A stretch of DNA of 64,000 bases from assembly GCF_016598775.1 (NCBI RefSeq), contig NZ_CP066802.1, forward strand, positions 1,364,001 to 1,428,000, in the 5' to 3' direction. Positions 35,202 to 44,111 of this stretch are shown here, piece after piece. Each line of letters starts with the position of its first letter. Position 1 is the stretch's first letter. The DNA comes from Actinomyces weissii. Lineage in GTDB: Bacteria; Actinomycetota; Actinomycetes; Actinomycetales; Actinomycetaceae. Below the pieces are notes generated by a model. It was not told the origin of the DNA, searched no databases, and was given only the letters and a program-made list of their open reading frames with translations. The position numbers and the translations under genes are program-made.

Positions 35202-35996
35202 TCACAGGCCCCCGCCTCCCCCGGCGACGCTGAGCCCTAGCGCGGACAGCAGCAGGTAGCCCAGCAGCGCCAGCCCCCAGGAGGCGAAGGAGCCGATGAG
35301 GAACTCCTCCGCCTTGGCCCCTGCCGGCCCCCGTCCACCCGCTGACGGCTGGTCCTGCTGGGGCCGGGGCACGTCAGCGCTGATCTCCGGGAAGCGGATA
35401 ACCCCCTTGGCCGCCACCACCGCCGCGATAGCCGCGGCTGCGGTGCTGAAGGCCAGCACCAGCACCAGCAGGCGCTCCAGGGTGCCGATCCACCGTCCGC
35501 CACCCAGCAGTCCCCCGCCCTGTTCCACCGGCTGTCCGAGGCTGTGCTGCAGGGCTGCTGGACGCACCGTGTGCAGCAGCGCGGCGACGACGTCGTTGGC
35601 GGGGTCGGTGAGCAGCAGGACCACGCCGGTGGCCGCGCAGGCGCCCTGCGCGACAGAAGGGGCTGCAGGCTGGGTGAGCACCAGGAAGGCCACCAGTAGG
35701 AGCAGGGTGGCAGCGCGCCACAGAACCGCCCGGGCCCGGAACCCTGCCTCCGCGTTCACCACCCGCAGCCCCCACAGGATCCAGCCCAGGGGGGTGAGCA
35801 GCACCAGCAGCAGCGGCAGGCCGGGGTGCAGCCGCAACGGCCCCAGCCCCACCCAGGCCCCTAGCAGCCCCACCAGCACGGCGGTGGCCAGCCCGACCCG
35901 TTTCCGGGCCCAGGGCGTCCGCCATCCGCACAGCGCGCACAGCATCCTGGGGGTGGTGGACACGAGCCCGGTGAGCAGCACCAGCAGGGCGGTCAT
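35202..35996 (-). CDS. DUF3307-like multi-pass membrane protein, SatD partner
   Basis: A membrane protein of 264 residues with about seven hydrophobic helices. The C-terminal half contains the family-like segments GRWIGTLERLLVLVLAF, AAKGVIRF and KAEEFLIGSFASWGLALLGY. The middle holds LTDPANDVVAALL. Proteins of this type are commonly encoded next to SatD. Their function is unknown. The start overlaps the satD stop by 4 bp, so both are made from one message. Confidence 0.72.
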   Translation of the reverse strand: MTALLVLLTGLVSTTPRMLCALCGWRTPWARKRVGLATAVLVGLLGAWVGLGPLRLHPGLPLLLVLLTPLGWILWGLRVVNAEAGFRARAVLWRAATLLLLVAFLVLTQPAAPSVAQGACAATGVVLLLTDPANDVVAALLHTVRPAALQHSLGQPVEQGGGLLGGGRWIGTLERLLVLVLAFSTAAAAIAAVVAAKGVIRFPEISADVPRPQQDQPSAGGRGPAGAKAEEFLIGSFASWGLALLGYLLLSALGLSVAGGGGGL

Positions 35997-36715
35997 GGTT
36001 TCCTCCTCAACTCGCGGGGGCTCCTGAAGGCGGGGCCGGGATGCTGGCTGCCGGAAAGCAGCCGGTGGGACTCCAGCAGACCGGCGGCGCTGCCTCTGAC
36101 CAGGTCGGAGACCGCCGACTGAGTGACCCCTTCCAGGGCCGCCGCCTGGGCCTGGGTGGATCCCATGAGCAGGTGGCCCACCAGCCTGCGCGGCCTGGGG
36201 GCCATGCGCTCCACGGCCTGGTCCCGCAGGGCGAGCAAGGCGTTCACGTACCGTTCCTCAGCCTGGAGCACGGTCGCCGTGGCGCTGGCGGGGTCCGCGA
36301 CCTGCCCCTCCTCGGGCGACCGGCGGTACCGGGTGCGCGCAAAGCCCAGGCCCGCGTCCTGGGCGGCGTGGGCGGCGTCCACCGCCTCACGGGCGGCCCA
36401 CCAGGCTGAACCGTCCTGGATCACCCCTGCTGGCCGCTGCCCGACGGCGCGCACCTGCCCGGCCCCCACCCCGAAGCGCAGGGCCAGCCCGGCAGGCAGC
36501 AGCAGCCCCACCCGCAGCGTCAGGCTGAGGGCGTCCTCCAGGGTCCGGGCTACGGCCTGGAACTCGTCCCCGACCGTGGCGTAGGGCTCCTGGACCAGCT
36601 CCAGGCCGTTTGCGGAGCGGCTGAGAACCGCCTCCAGCTCCTGCTGGGCAGCTACCCGGTCTGGGAGCTCGCGGGAGGAGATGATGTCGGCTATCACCGC
36701 ATACAAGCAGGACAT
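35993..36715 (-). CDS. SatD-family protein with C-terminal helix-turn-helix
   Basis: A 240-residue protein beginning MSCLYAVIADIISSRELPDR, the typical SatD N-terminus. The central part (TVGDEFQAVA, GLALRFGVGAGQVRAV) resembles nucleotide-cyclase-like folds in this family. Residues about 190-215 (QAQAAALEGVTQSAVSDLVR) read as a helix-turn-helix. The family is named from a Streptococcus mutans operon, and its biochemical role is unknown. The start lies 8 bp from an AT-rich cluster of CTTGTA/TACAAG motifs, so it may regulate its own operon. Confidence 0.8.
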   Translation of the reverse strand: MSCLYAVIADIISSRELPDRVAAQQELEAVLSRSANGLELVQEPYATVGDEFQAVARTLEDALSLTLRVGLLLPAGLALRFGVGAGQVRAVGQRPAGVIQDGSAWWAAREAVDAAHAAQDAGLGFARTRYRRSPEEGQVADPASATATVLQAEERYVNALLALRDQAVERMAPRPRRLVGHLLMGSTQAQAAALEGVTQSAVSDLVRGSAAGLLESHRLLSGSQHPGPAFRSPRELRRKP

Positions 36716-36811
36716 AACTTAAGTATATGACTTGTATTTAGATAGATACAAGGTCATAACCTTAGGCATGGGGTGCCACAAGCTCAAACCTTGTACTACG
36801 CCCGTTACAAG
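36702..36811. promoter_or_regulatory. AT-rich cluster of inverted CTTGTA/TACAAG motifs
   Basis: The motif or its complement occurs five times: TACAAG at 36702-36707, CTTGTA 36731-36736, TACAAG 36747-36752, CTTGTA 36790-36795 and TACAAG 36806-36811. Two pairs form inverted repeats, one extended to TATGACTTGTAT and ATACAAGGTCATA. The core is about one third G+C in a very GC-rich window. It covers the start of satD and the gap to the divergent PAP2 gene, and looks like an operator region. Confidence 0.7.
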
Positions 36812-36895
36812 GCTGCACCCCATATTCCTAAGTGTCCTCGCCCCTGCCACAGGACCTCAGGCACAGGAGGCCACACAGCCCATAGTCTGCCCCCC

Positions 36896-37657
36896 ATGCA
36901 CAGCCGCACCGACCAGCACCCGCCCCGACAAGGATCCCCCTCTACCCCCCAGCCCTGGCCAGGGGACCCCTGGCAGCACCTCCAGCACCCCCTGACAGCC
37001 GTGGCCGCCTGCGGCCTGGGCCTATTCGTGCTGGTGGCGGCCTTGCTCACCAGGGCCCCGGAGCGGGCGGACGCCCTTGACCAGGCGGTAACCGGCTTCT
37101 TCCTGGAGCTGCGCCACCCCACGCTGAACCCGCTCGTCAGCTACTGGACGGACCTGGGGTCCTGGGCCGGCCTGGGGCTGCTGACTATCTTGCTGGCCAC
37201 GCTGCTCGCCCGCAGACAGATGACCAGGCAGGCCGCCTTCACGGTCCTGGCCATGTCCACCGCCGGGCTGCTGTCGGCAGCGTTAAAGCTGCTCTTCGCC
37301 CGGCAGCGCCCGCCCTTGGAGGACCTGCTGGGCTCGCCGTCACTCACCCACGCCTTCCCCTCTGGGCACTCCATGGGCACCGCAGCCTTTGCCTGCACCT
37401 TGATCTGCCTGGCCTGGCTGAGCAGCAGCACCGGCGGACGCCGGGCCACGGTGGCCGTGGCCGCCACCGTGCTCGCCCTGACGGTGGGGGCCTCGCGGGT
37501 CTACCTGGGCTACCACTGGCCCACGGACGTGCTAGCCGGGTGGTCCCTGGGGGCCGCCTGGCCCTGCGTCGTCCTGCTGGCCCTGGTCGGCTGGCAGAAA
37601 CGCCGCCCCGGGGCGCAGCCCCCGCCGCCGGAGGCGCCGCACCCCACCCAGGCCTAG
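36896..37657 (+). CDS. PAP2-family membrane phosphatase
   Basis: A lipid-phosphate or undecaprenyl-pyrophosphate phosphatase-like enzyme. ATG 36896 gives 253 residues and starts with a polar, His- and Pro-rich stretch before the first helix. Phosphatase motifs are intact: KLLFARQRPP, PSGHSMGTAAF, and SRVYLGYHWPTDVLAG, with the catalytic histidines in the last two. Five to six membrane helices are visible. A longer in-frame start at 36773 would run through the motif cluster and is unlikely. It is divergent from satD. Confidence 0.85.
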   Translation: MHSRTDQHPPRQGSPSTPQPWPGDPWQHLQHPLTAVAACGLGLFVLVAALLTRAPERADALDQAVTGFFLELRHPTLNPLVSYWTDLGSWAGLGLLTILLATLLARRQMTRQAAFTVLAMSTAGLLSAALKLLFARQRPPLEDLLGSPSLTHAFPSGHSMGTAAFACTLICLAWLSSSTGGRRATVAVAATVLALTVGASRVYLGYHWPTDVLAGWSLGAAWPCVVLLALVGWQKRRPGAQPPPPEAPHPTQA

Positions 37658-37680
37658 CACCGGAGCGGCACACCAGACGC

Positions 37681-39312
37681 TCAGTCATAGACCGCATCGA
37701 GCCACCACCTGCCTTGCCGCACCAGCAGCAGCACCCCGCCCTCACGGGTGACCACCTGCAGGTAGGCGCGACGGCGCTCCCCTCCGGGGCGCCACCAGCC
37801 CTCAGCTACCGGCCAGGGGCCGCCCCAGGCCTCCACCTCCCAAGCCCCTCCCCAGGGACCCTGCTCCACCCGCAGCACCTGCGGTTCGCAGCCCAGGCCC
37901 CCTTGGGCGTCAACCTCGACGTCCTGTCCCCCAGCACCCTGCAGGTGCGCCGGGACCGGCCTGGCAGGCACCAGGGCGGGCGACGGCGCAGGCAGGGCCC
38001 CGCGCCAGGGCGGCGGCAGCCCCACAGGCCTGGGGGCAGGCTGCCCCTTCAACACCTCCTCCCCCCAGGGTTGCAGGCGTGCCCGGCTGCGCGGGTCCCA
38101 GCCTTCCTCCAGCACCGGCTGCAGGACCGCCCCGGGGCCGAGCAGGGACTCCACCCGGGTGACAGCCCGGGTGACCCGCTGGCGCCCGTGCGTTCCCGGC
38201 TGCGACCACAGCCCCGGCTGCTCCGCACCGGCGGCCCGCGGCTCCAGGGCGGCCAGGGCCAGGCGCACCAGCGGGGAGGCGGGCGCGCCCGCCGTGCCGC
38301 AGAGCCAGCCTTCCAGCTGCCAGCGGACGCGGTCAGTCACGTCCGCCGGTGCGGGCACCGCCTCCAGGACCCAGCTGCGGCTGCGCTCCGTCCCGTCCTC
38401 ACAGCGGGCCTGCACGCGCAGGCGGCCTGCTGCCAGACCTCGGCGCAGCAGCAGCTCGCACAGGGACTCCGCCAGGGCACGGGCGGCGAAGGCGGCCTGG
38501 TCGGTGCGCTCCACCGGCGGGTCCAGCTCCCGCTCCACCAGCGCGTCCACCTCGGGGCGGCGCTGTGACGGGGCCCGGGACTCCTGGCCTGAGGCGAGCA
38601 CGTGCAGCAGGGCCCCGGTGGGACCGAAGCGCGCGGAGACGTCCTGCCCCGGCAGGGCAGCCAGGTCACCGAGCCTGCGCAGGCCGAGCCGGGAGAAGGT
38701 CTCTATGAGTACCTGAGCCTCCTGGCGCACCTGCCGGGTGGTCAGGGCCGCCAGCAGGCTGCTCATGGGCCAGGGGGCCAGGAAGTCCGGCGCCTCCCCC
38801 GCGGGGACCAGCACTCCTTTGCGGGCCGCCAGCACCGCTCCCAGGAGGGAGTCAGCCACCCCGACCTGACCTTCCACACCGGCGCCTTCCGTGACCGCCT
38901 CAACGAGGCGGGCGGCTAAGGGCTCCTCCCCACCGGCACAGCGGGCAGGACCGCGCGCCCCGGCCAGGACCAGCCCAGGGCGCACGACGACGGGCTCCGC
39001 CACCAGCTCCTCCACCGCCTCTACCACCGGCTCAAAGGCGCGCATCTCCTGCTCCGGGCGGGGCGGGAGCACCACCAGCCCCGGACACAGGCTGCAGGCC
39101 AGGCGCAGGCGCATCCCCTGACACACCCCGACAGCACGGGCCGGGGCCGAGGCTGCCACCACCCCCGCTCCCCCGACGACCGCCACCGGCTGGAGCGCCG
39201 GATCCACCGGGCCCACCAGCCTCCCGCCGCACGCCGTCCCCTGGCGGGACAGGGAGACCACGGGCCAGTCCGGCACCCACAAGGCCAGGAGCCTGGTCAC
39301 GCCCCGGCTCAT
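37681..39312 (-). CDS. imuB: ImuB-like inactive Y-family polymerase
   Basis: Adaptor of the mutasome that links DnaE2 to the sliding clamp. The 543 residues start at ATG 39312, overlapping the imuA stop by 4 bp. The Y-family fold is recognisable (LLALWVPDWPVVSL, RPGLVLAGARGPAR, LRRLGDLAALPGQDVSARFG), but the catalytic DxD and DE acidic residues of active polymerases are absent, as known for ImuB. QPGLWS in the C-terminal half is a candidate clamp-binding motif. The C-terminus RQGRWWLDAVYD is family-typical. Controlled through imuA by the SOS box at 40281-40296. Confidence 0.88.
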   Translation of the reverse strand: MSRGVTRLLALWVPDWPVVSLSRQGTACGGRLVGPVDPALQPVAVVGGAGVVAASAPARAVGVCQGMRLRLACSLCPGLVVLPPRPEQEMRAFEPVVEAVEELVAEPVVVRPGLVLAGARGPARCAGGEEPLAARLVEAVTEGAGVEGQVGVADSLLGAVLAARKGVLVPAGEAPDFLAPWPMSSLLAALTTRQVRQEAQVLIETFSRLGLRRLGDLAALPGQDVSARFGPTGALLHVLASGQESRAPSQRRPEVDALVERELDPPVERTDQAAFAARALAESLCELLLRRGLAAGRLRVQARCEDGTERSRSWVLEAVPAPADVTDRVRWQLEGWLCGTAGAPASPLVRLALAALEPRAAGAEQPGLWSQPGTHGRQRVTRAVTRVESLLGPGAVLQPVLEEGWDPRSRARLQPWGEEVLKGQPAPRPVGLPPPWRGALPAPSPALVPARPVPAHLQGAGGQDVEVDAQGGLGCEPQVLRVEQGPWGGAWEVEAWGGPWPVAEGWWRPGGERRRAYLQVVTREGGVLLLVRQGRWWLDAVYD

Positions 39313-40271
39313 ACGGCTCCCCGCTCCTGCCATCGCGACGCACCCCCTAGGTCAGGCAGCGCAGCCCCTTCCAGCTGCTCCCAGACAGGACCAGCCTCCG
39401 TCACCTCCAGCCGGGCCCCCACCCGGCGGGCGGGCTCGGCGAGCACCCAGGACATCCCTGCCAGCCGCCCCTCCTCCAGCTCCCGGGCAGGGGCGGGAAC
39501 CGCCCCGCCTGGCACCCCCGGAAGCCCCGGCAGCGGCACCACCACAGCCTGCTCCGGGGCCCTGCCGGGCTGGGCTACCAGCAGCCGCGCCCCTTCCCAG
39601 GGACCGTCCGTAAGCAGCCAGGCCTCCCGTTCACGCACCCGCGCCAGCAACCGACGCCGTCCCTGCGCCCGCAGCCGTGAGGCGGCAGCGGCAGTGACCA
39701 GCAGGAGGTCTACGCCGTCGAGCAGCGCCCCCAGCACCGGCAGCAGCTGCGCGGGACCGTGCTCCCTCACCGGCACGCAGACCACCCGCCCCAGGTCCAG
39801 CCCCAGCTCGGCGGCGGCGCCCCACCCCAGGTCCTCCCCGCCGAGCACCGCGCACCAGCCTGCGCCCTGGGCGTGAGCCGCTAGGGCCAGCACCACGGCG
39901 GTGGAGCCCACTACCTGCGTGACGCCCACAGACAGCTGGGGCAGTCGGGAGGGAGCAGCACCAGCCCCCCGGACGGCGGCCGCCGCGACACCACGCTCCT
40001 GCACCGAGCGCAGCCCGGCGCGCTCCTCAGCGCTAGCCAGCGCGGCCCGGGCACGCACCAGGCGGCCCGCGGGGACGGCGGACGACGGCTGGCCCGCGAG
40101 CGCAGGTCCAGCCCCTGCCACAGACGCATCCCCTGTCACAGGCGCAGCCGCAAGCGCTCCCCCAGTCCCACCCACGAGCCCACCCACAGACCCAGGCCCG
40201 ATCACAGGCCCAGCCACAGCCGCAGGCGTGGGCATAGCCTCCCGGGACACCGACACCACCTCCGTCACCAC
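39309..40271 (-). CDS. imuA: ImuA-like mutasome protein
   Basis: RecA-like accessory factor of the mutasome. I chose GTG 40271 because AGAAGG lies just upstream and the LexA box at 40281-40296 would otherwise be inside the gene. This gives 320 residues. Features are LPQLSVGVTQVVGSTAVVLALAAHAQ (beginning of the RecA-like core, with a degenerate ATP loop), WCAVLGGEDLGWGAAAELGLDLGRVVCVPV, and WLLTDGPWEGARLLV. The family diverges quickly, and the call rests on these plus the 4-bp overlap with imuB. Confidence 0.8.
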   Translation of the reverse strand: MVTEVVSVSREAMPTPAAVAGPVIGPGSVGGLVGGTGGALAAAPVTGDASVAGAGPALAGQPSSAVPAGRLVRARAALASAEERAGLRSVQERGVAAAAVRGAGAAPSRLPQLSVGVTQVVGSTAVVLALAAHAQGAGWCAVLGGEDLGWGAAAELGLDLGRVVCVPVREHGPAQLLPVLGALLDGVDLLLVTAAAASRLRAQGRRRLLARVREREAWLLTDGPWEGARLLVAQPGRAPEQAVVVPLPGLPGVPGGAVPAPARELEEGRLAGMSWVLAEPARRVGARLEVTEAGPVWEQLEGAALPDLGGASRWQERGAV

Positions 40272-40280
40272 AGAACCTTC

Positions 40281-40296
40281 TCGAACACTTGTTCGA
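40281..40296. promoter_or_regulatory. perfect SOS (LexA) box upstream of imuA
   Basis: TCGAACACTTGTTCGA matches the actinobacterial consensus TCGAAC-N4-GTTCGA exactly. It ends 9 bp before the imuA GTG, next to the ribosome-binding site, so LexA bound here should block the imuA-imuB operon. Confidence 0.92.
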
Positions 40297-40467
40297 CAAG
40301 CGTAGCGCGCCCCTGTGACACGCCCAAGCACCCCACCACTGCCCCAGCCACACCCCGCACCACGACACCCCAGGCCCAGAGGCCCACCGCCGCTCCCGTG
40401 GCCGTCGAGCACCAGCACGTTTACAGTTGCTGCTGTCATCCGCTTTCGAGGACTCCCGGAGGTAACC

Positions 40468-41043
40468 GTGCCCACCCTCACCCGGCCACGCCCACCCTTC
40501 CCCTACGACCTCATGCCCGCCCTGCCCACATTCACCCTGAGCTCGCCGGACCTGTCTGAGGGGCAGCGCGTCGCCGACCGCTTCACCGCCCTGCACGAGA
40601 ACACCTCCCCTGCCCTGAGCTGGTCGGGCTTCCCGGAGGCCACCCGCTCCTTCGTGGTCTCCTGCTTCGACCCTGACGCCCCCACCCCCTCAGGCTGGTG
40701 GCACTGGACCGTGGTTGACCTGGACGCCTCCACCACCAGCCTGCCCCAGGGTGCCGGGCAGAGCGACCTGATGCTGGAAGGGGCTGCCTTCCACGTGCGC
40801 AACGACTCCGGCACGCACGCCTGGTCCGGTCCCTACCCGCCCGCCGGTGACGGTGACCACCGCTACGTCTTCGCGGTGCACGCCCTGGACGTGGACACGC
40901 TGGGCCTGGACGACGAGGCCTCCCCCACCGTCGTCGCCTTCCACGTGTCCGTGCACGCCCTGGCCCGCGCCCTGCTGACCGTCACCTACTCGGTGGACGG
41001 CGAGCCGGGTAGCGCGGTCACGGCGCTGGAGCCCCTGCAGTGA
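40468..41043 (+). CDS. YbhB/YbcL (PEBP) family protein
   Basis: A phosphatidylethanolamine-binding-protein-like fold of 191 residues. GTG 40468 follows GGAGG by five bases. Residues PALPTFTLSSPDLSEGQRV, the anion-pocket motif CFDPDAPTPSGWWHWTV, and GPYPPAGDGDHRYVFAVHAL are family signatures. Members are thought to bind anionic ligands, but a physiological role in bacteria is not settled. The stop overlaps the GTG of the SDR gene by 4 bp (GTGA), so the two are coupled. Confidence 0.9.
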   Translation: MPTLTRPRPPFPYDLMPALPTFTLSSPDLSEGQRVADRFTALHENTSPALSWSGFPEATRSFVVSCFDPDAPTPSGWWHWTVVDLDASTTSLPQGAGQSDLMLEGAAFHVRNDSGTHAWSGPYPPAGDGDHRYVFAVHALDVDTLGLDDEASPTVVAFHVSVHALARALLTVTYSVDGEPGSAVTALEPLQ

Positions 41044-41891
41044 GCCCTGAGACCGGTTCGCGAGTGCGTCGCCCCAGTAGCAAGGTCGGCGCCAGTGCCC
41101 AGGCCCGGCGTCGGACCAAGACCAGCCACAGCAGCGGGTCCCGCCCCCTGGCGCTGGTCACCGGCGCCACCAGCGGGCTGGGCCTGGCCGTGGCCCAGGA
41201 CCTGTCCCGCGACCACGACCTGGTGCTGGTCTCCCGCACCTGGGAGGACCTCAAGGAGCTGGCCGGGGTGCTGCAGGAGGAGTCGGGCGCGCAGGTGACC
41301 GCGCTGGCCACCGACCTCACCGACGACGTCGCCACCGCCAACGCGGTGGAGTCCTTGCGGCTTGAGCGTCTGGACGTGCTGGTCCACTGCGCGGGCGTGG
41401 AGTCGATCGGGACCGTAGCCGAGGTGGAGGGTGCCGAGTGGCGGGCGGTCCTGGGGCTCAACGTGGTCGCCCCGGCCCTCCTGACCCGTCTGCTCCTGCC
41501 CCAGCTGCGCGCGGCCAAGGGACTGGTGGTGCTGGTGAGCTCCGGTGCGGGGCAGAAGGTGACACCTGGGCTGGTGGCCTACTGCGCCTCCAAGCACGCC
41601 CTGCGGGCGGTGGCCGACAGCCTGCGCCAGGAGGAGCGGGGGCGGCTACGGGTCACCACGGTGTTCCCGGGCCGCATCGACACCCCTATGCAGCGGCGCA
41701 TACACAAGCAGGTCTCGCAGGCCGCGAGCCCGGCGGCAGCCAAGACGGTTCGCGGCGGGCGCGGCAAAGGCTACCACCCCCAGGACCACATGACGCCGAA
41801 CTCCGTGGCCGCCACCGTCCGGCTGGCGGTGGACCTGCCCCCGGACGCGGTCGTGGAGGAGCTCACGGTCCGCCCTGGCGAGCTGGTTTGA
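41040..41891 (+). CDS. short-chain dehydrogenase/reductase
   Basis: An NAD(P)-dependent oxidoreductase of 283 residues from GTG 41040. After a basic, Ser-rich lead of about 35 residues come LVTGATSGLGLAVA (nucleotide-binding TGxxxGxG), the CAG motif in VHCAGVES, and the catalytic Ser..Tyr..Lys in VLVSSGAG...AYCASKHAL. The C-terminal segment HPQDHMTPNSVAATV is seen in SDRs of the YdfG/DltE-like group. The substrate is unknown. It is translationally coupled to the YbhB gene and convergent with trmL. Confidence 0.9.
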   Translation: MSPETGSRVRRPSSKVGASAQARRRTKTSHSSGSRPLALVTGATSGLGLAVAQDLSRDHDLVLVSRTWEDLKELAGVLQEESGAQVTALATDLTDDVATANAVESLRLERLDVLVHCAGVESIGTVAEVEGAEWRAVLGLNVVAPALLTRLLLPQLRAAKGLVVLVSSGAGQKVTPGLVAYCASKHALRAVADSLRQEERGRLRVTTVFPGRIDTPMQRRIHKQVSQAASPAAAKTVRGGRGKGYHPQDHMTPNSVAATVRLAVDLPPDAVVEELTVRPGELV

Positions 41892-42050
41892 GGACCGACG
41901 GCGCAGTCCGGCCCTTAGGCCCGCGCCCCTGCCCCTCCCGTTCTCCGGCTCCTGGGCTTCTGTCCGCCCGCCGCCAGGGCACCGTCAGTGAGGCCGGGGC
42001 GCCGCCAGCGGTCAGGTGCCATCAGGGAGGCCGCAGCGCCGCCAGGGAGG

Positions 42051-42518
42051 TCAGGAGCCGCCAGCGAAGCCCAGGGACCGCCAGGCCTCGTACAGGCCGA
42101 TGGCGGCGGAGTTGGCCAGGTTCAGGGAGCGGTTGCCGGGGACCATGGGGACGCGCACCCGGTCGGTCACCCGGGGGTGCCCCATGACCTCCTCCGGCAG
42201 GCCGGTGGGCTCCGGCCCGAACAGGAGGGCGTCGCCGTCCTGCCAGTCCACCTGCGTGTAGAGGCGCGGCGTGTGGGCGGTGAAGGCGAAGATCCGACCG
42301 GGCAGGTGCTCCAGGCACTCCTGCCAGCTGGGGTGCACCCGGGTGTTAGCCAGGTCGTGGTAGTCCAGCCCGGCCCGGCGCAGCCTAGCGTCGTCCATGT
42401 CGAACAGCGGGTCCACCAGGTGGAGCATGGAGCCGGTGTTGGCGCTCAGGCGGATGGCCGCCCCGGAGTTGCCTGGGATGCGAGGCTCGAAGAACACGAC
42501 GTGCAGCACGGGGGCCAT
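42051..42518 (-). CDS. trmL: tRNA (cytidine/uridine-34-2'-O)-methyltransferase
   Basis: SPOUT-fold enzyme that 2'-O-methylates the wobble base of certain leucine tRNAs. ATG 42518 gives 155 residues, the usual TrmL size, beginning MAPVLHVVFFEPRIPGNSG (motif with the conserved Asn). The trefoil-knot SAM-binding motifs LLFGPEPTGLPEEV and IPMVPGNRSLNLANSAAIGLYEAWR, in its PMVPGNRSLN form, are intact. The longer start at 42551 is not needed. It is divergent from the second MFS gene, and their shared gap contains the CAAACGTTTG operator. Confidence 0.92.
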   Translation of the reverse strand: MAPVLHVVFFEPRIPGNSGAAIRLSANTGSMLHLVDPLFDMDDARLRRAGLDYHDLANTRVHPSWQECLEHLPGRIFAFTAHTPRLYTQVDWQDGDALLFGPEPTGLPEEVMGHPRVTDRVRVPMVPGNRSLNLANSAAIGLYEAWRSLGFAGGS

Positions 42519-42548
42519 CCTGCCACGCCGCCCCACCCAATCTACGGT

Positions 42549-42558
42549 CAAACGTTTG
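42549..42558. promoter_or_regulatory. LacI-family operator core CAAACGTTTG
   Basis: Identical to the palindrome core at 16516-16525. It lies 115 bp upstream of the MFS start at 42673 and 31 bp from the divergent trmL start. TTGCAC overlaps its right side and could be a -35 box. Confidence 0.75.
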
Positions 42559-42672
42559 CACAGTCGTTACCATTGGACAGCGCTGGTTCTGCCGACGGCG
42601 GCGCCTGCGGGTGCCTCCTGCCGTCAGCCCCTGGGGCCGCGCCCACCAACCACCTGCCAAGGAGGAGCTTCA

Positions 42673-44040
42673 ATGAAGAAGGTGCTGAGTTCCTTCGGTT
42701 TCGCACCCCGTACATTCATCCAGCTGGTGTTCATCACCGTCAACGCCCAGCTGTTGTACGCCTTCTGGGACATCCGCAACACCCTGCCCAAGGACTTCCC
42801 CGTGGCCATGGGGGTGACGGACGCCCAGGCTGGTCGCCTCTACTCGATGCAAGGCCTGGTCATCATCCTGGGCACCATCCTGCTGGGCTGGATCGGTGAC
42901 CGCTTCAGCGTGCGCACGATCATGGTCCTCACCACTCTCGGGGTGGGCTCTATATCGCTGTTCATCTCCGTGCTCTCCCCCAGCCTCTCCTTCCCGGTGC
43001 TGCTCACCTGCTTCTTCCTGATGCTCCTGCTCAGTGAGGTGCTGTTCAAGCCAGCCAACTTCAAGGCGGTACGCACCTCGACCTCCGAGGAGCACCAGGG
43101 GGCGGCCTTCGGCATGTTCGAGTTCGGGCGTGGGCTGCTCGCCTTCCTGGTCTCCCTGCTGTGGACCGTCCTGATCGCCAGCGGCGTCGGGCCCCGGGGG
43201 ATCATGCTCACCGGCTCCGCCATCGTCCTGACCACCGCCGTCCTGGTCTTCTGGGCGGCACCTAAGGACACCCGGGTGGGTGACGACAGCACCGTGAACG
43301 CCTCCACGATCGACGCCGTAAAGGGGGTCTGGCAGGTCGCCAAGCTGCCGGTGGTGTGGATAGCAGGGCTGAACGTCTTCTGCGTCTACGGAACCTTCGT
43401 GGCGGCAGGCACCTACTTCGCCCGTTTCCTGCAGGCTGGCTACAGTTCCTCGGCCCTGGTCGCCGCCGTGTTCTCCACCGTGGTGATCGGGCTGCGCATG
43501 CTGCCGCTGGCCTCCTCCGTGCTCGTAGAGAAGGTGTTCAGGTCCACCTCACACTTCATGCGCTTCATGTCCGCGATCCTGGTGCTGCTGCTCCTGGGTA
43601 TTGCCGTCCTGCTGCTGACCAACCCCGCTAGCGTCTCCAGCTTCCCGGCCGGTCAGGTACCGGAGGACATCGTCTCCCAGGGCGTGATGACCACGCTGAT
43701 CGTCCTCATGCTGCTGGCATCCGGGTGCTGCTTCATGATCCGCGGCGTCTACTACGCCCCCATCGGCGAGTTCAACGTACCCGCCAAGCAGTCCTCGGCG
43801 GCCATGTCCTTCGCCATCACCCTGGGCTACGTGCCTGCGCTGCTGGGGCCGGTGGTGTTCGGCGGCCTGATCGTCCCCTCCGTCAAGGACGACTCCGGCC
43901 AGGTCATCACCGAGGTGCTCACCCCCACCAGGACCCTGGGGGCGGCCTTCCTGGGCCTGGCCGCCCTGACCGCGCTGGCCTTCCTGCTGTCCTGCCTGCT
44001 GATCTGGCTCAAGCAGCGCCAGGACCGCCTGTCCGCCTGA
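42673..44040 (+). CDS. MFS transporter, second member of the CAAACGTTTG regulon
   Basis: A 12-helix major facilitator protein of 455 residues beginning MKKVLSSFGFAPRTFIQLVF at ATG 42673, with AAGGAGGAG just upstream. The loop-2/3 motif GWIGDRFSVRTIMV is MFS-like. Helix 4-5 contains FKPANFKAVRTSTSEEHQGAAFGMFEFGRG, reminiscent of the corresponding region in organophosphate antiporters but less clear than in the gene at 16597. The substrate is unknown. A PI-PLC-like gene follows after 71 bp on the same strand, and the operator upstream matches that of the first transporter. Confidence 0.82.
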   Translation: MKKVLSSFGFAPRTFIQLVFITVNAQLLYAFWDIRNTLPKDFPVAMGVTDAQAGRLYSMQGLVIILGTILLGWIGDRFSVRTIMVLTTLGVGSISLFISVLSPSLSFPVLLTCFFLMLLLSEVLFKPANFKAVRTSTSEEHQGAAFGMFEFGRGLLAFLVSLLWTVLIASGVGPRGIMLTGSAIVLTTAVLVFWAAPKDTRVGDDSTVNASTIDAVKGVWQVAKLPVVWIAGLNVFCVYGTFVAAGTYFARFLQAGYSSSALVAAVFSTVVIGLRMLPLASSVLVEKVFRSTSHFMRFMSAILVLLLLGIAVLLLTNPASVSSFPAGQVPEDIVSQGVMTTLIVLMLLASGCCFMIRGVYYAPIGEFNVPAKQSSAAMSFAITLGYVPALLGPVVFGGLIVPSVKDDSGQVITEVLTPTRTLGAAFLGLAALTALAFLLSCLLIWLKQRQDRLSA

Positions 44041-44111
44041 CTGGTGCCTCGGGCCAGGCGCCGCCTGCGCGCCCTCCCCGCAGGCTCCCGCCGTCCTGAG
44101 AGGAGAGCCTC

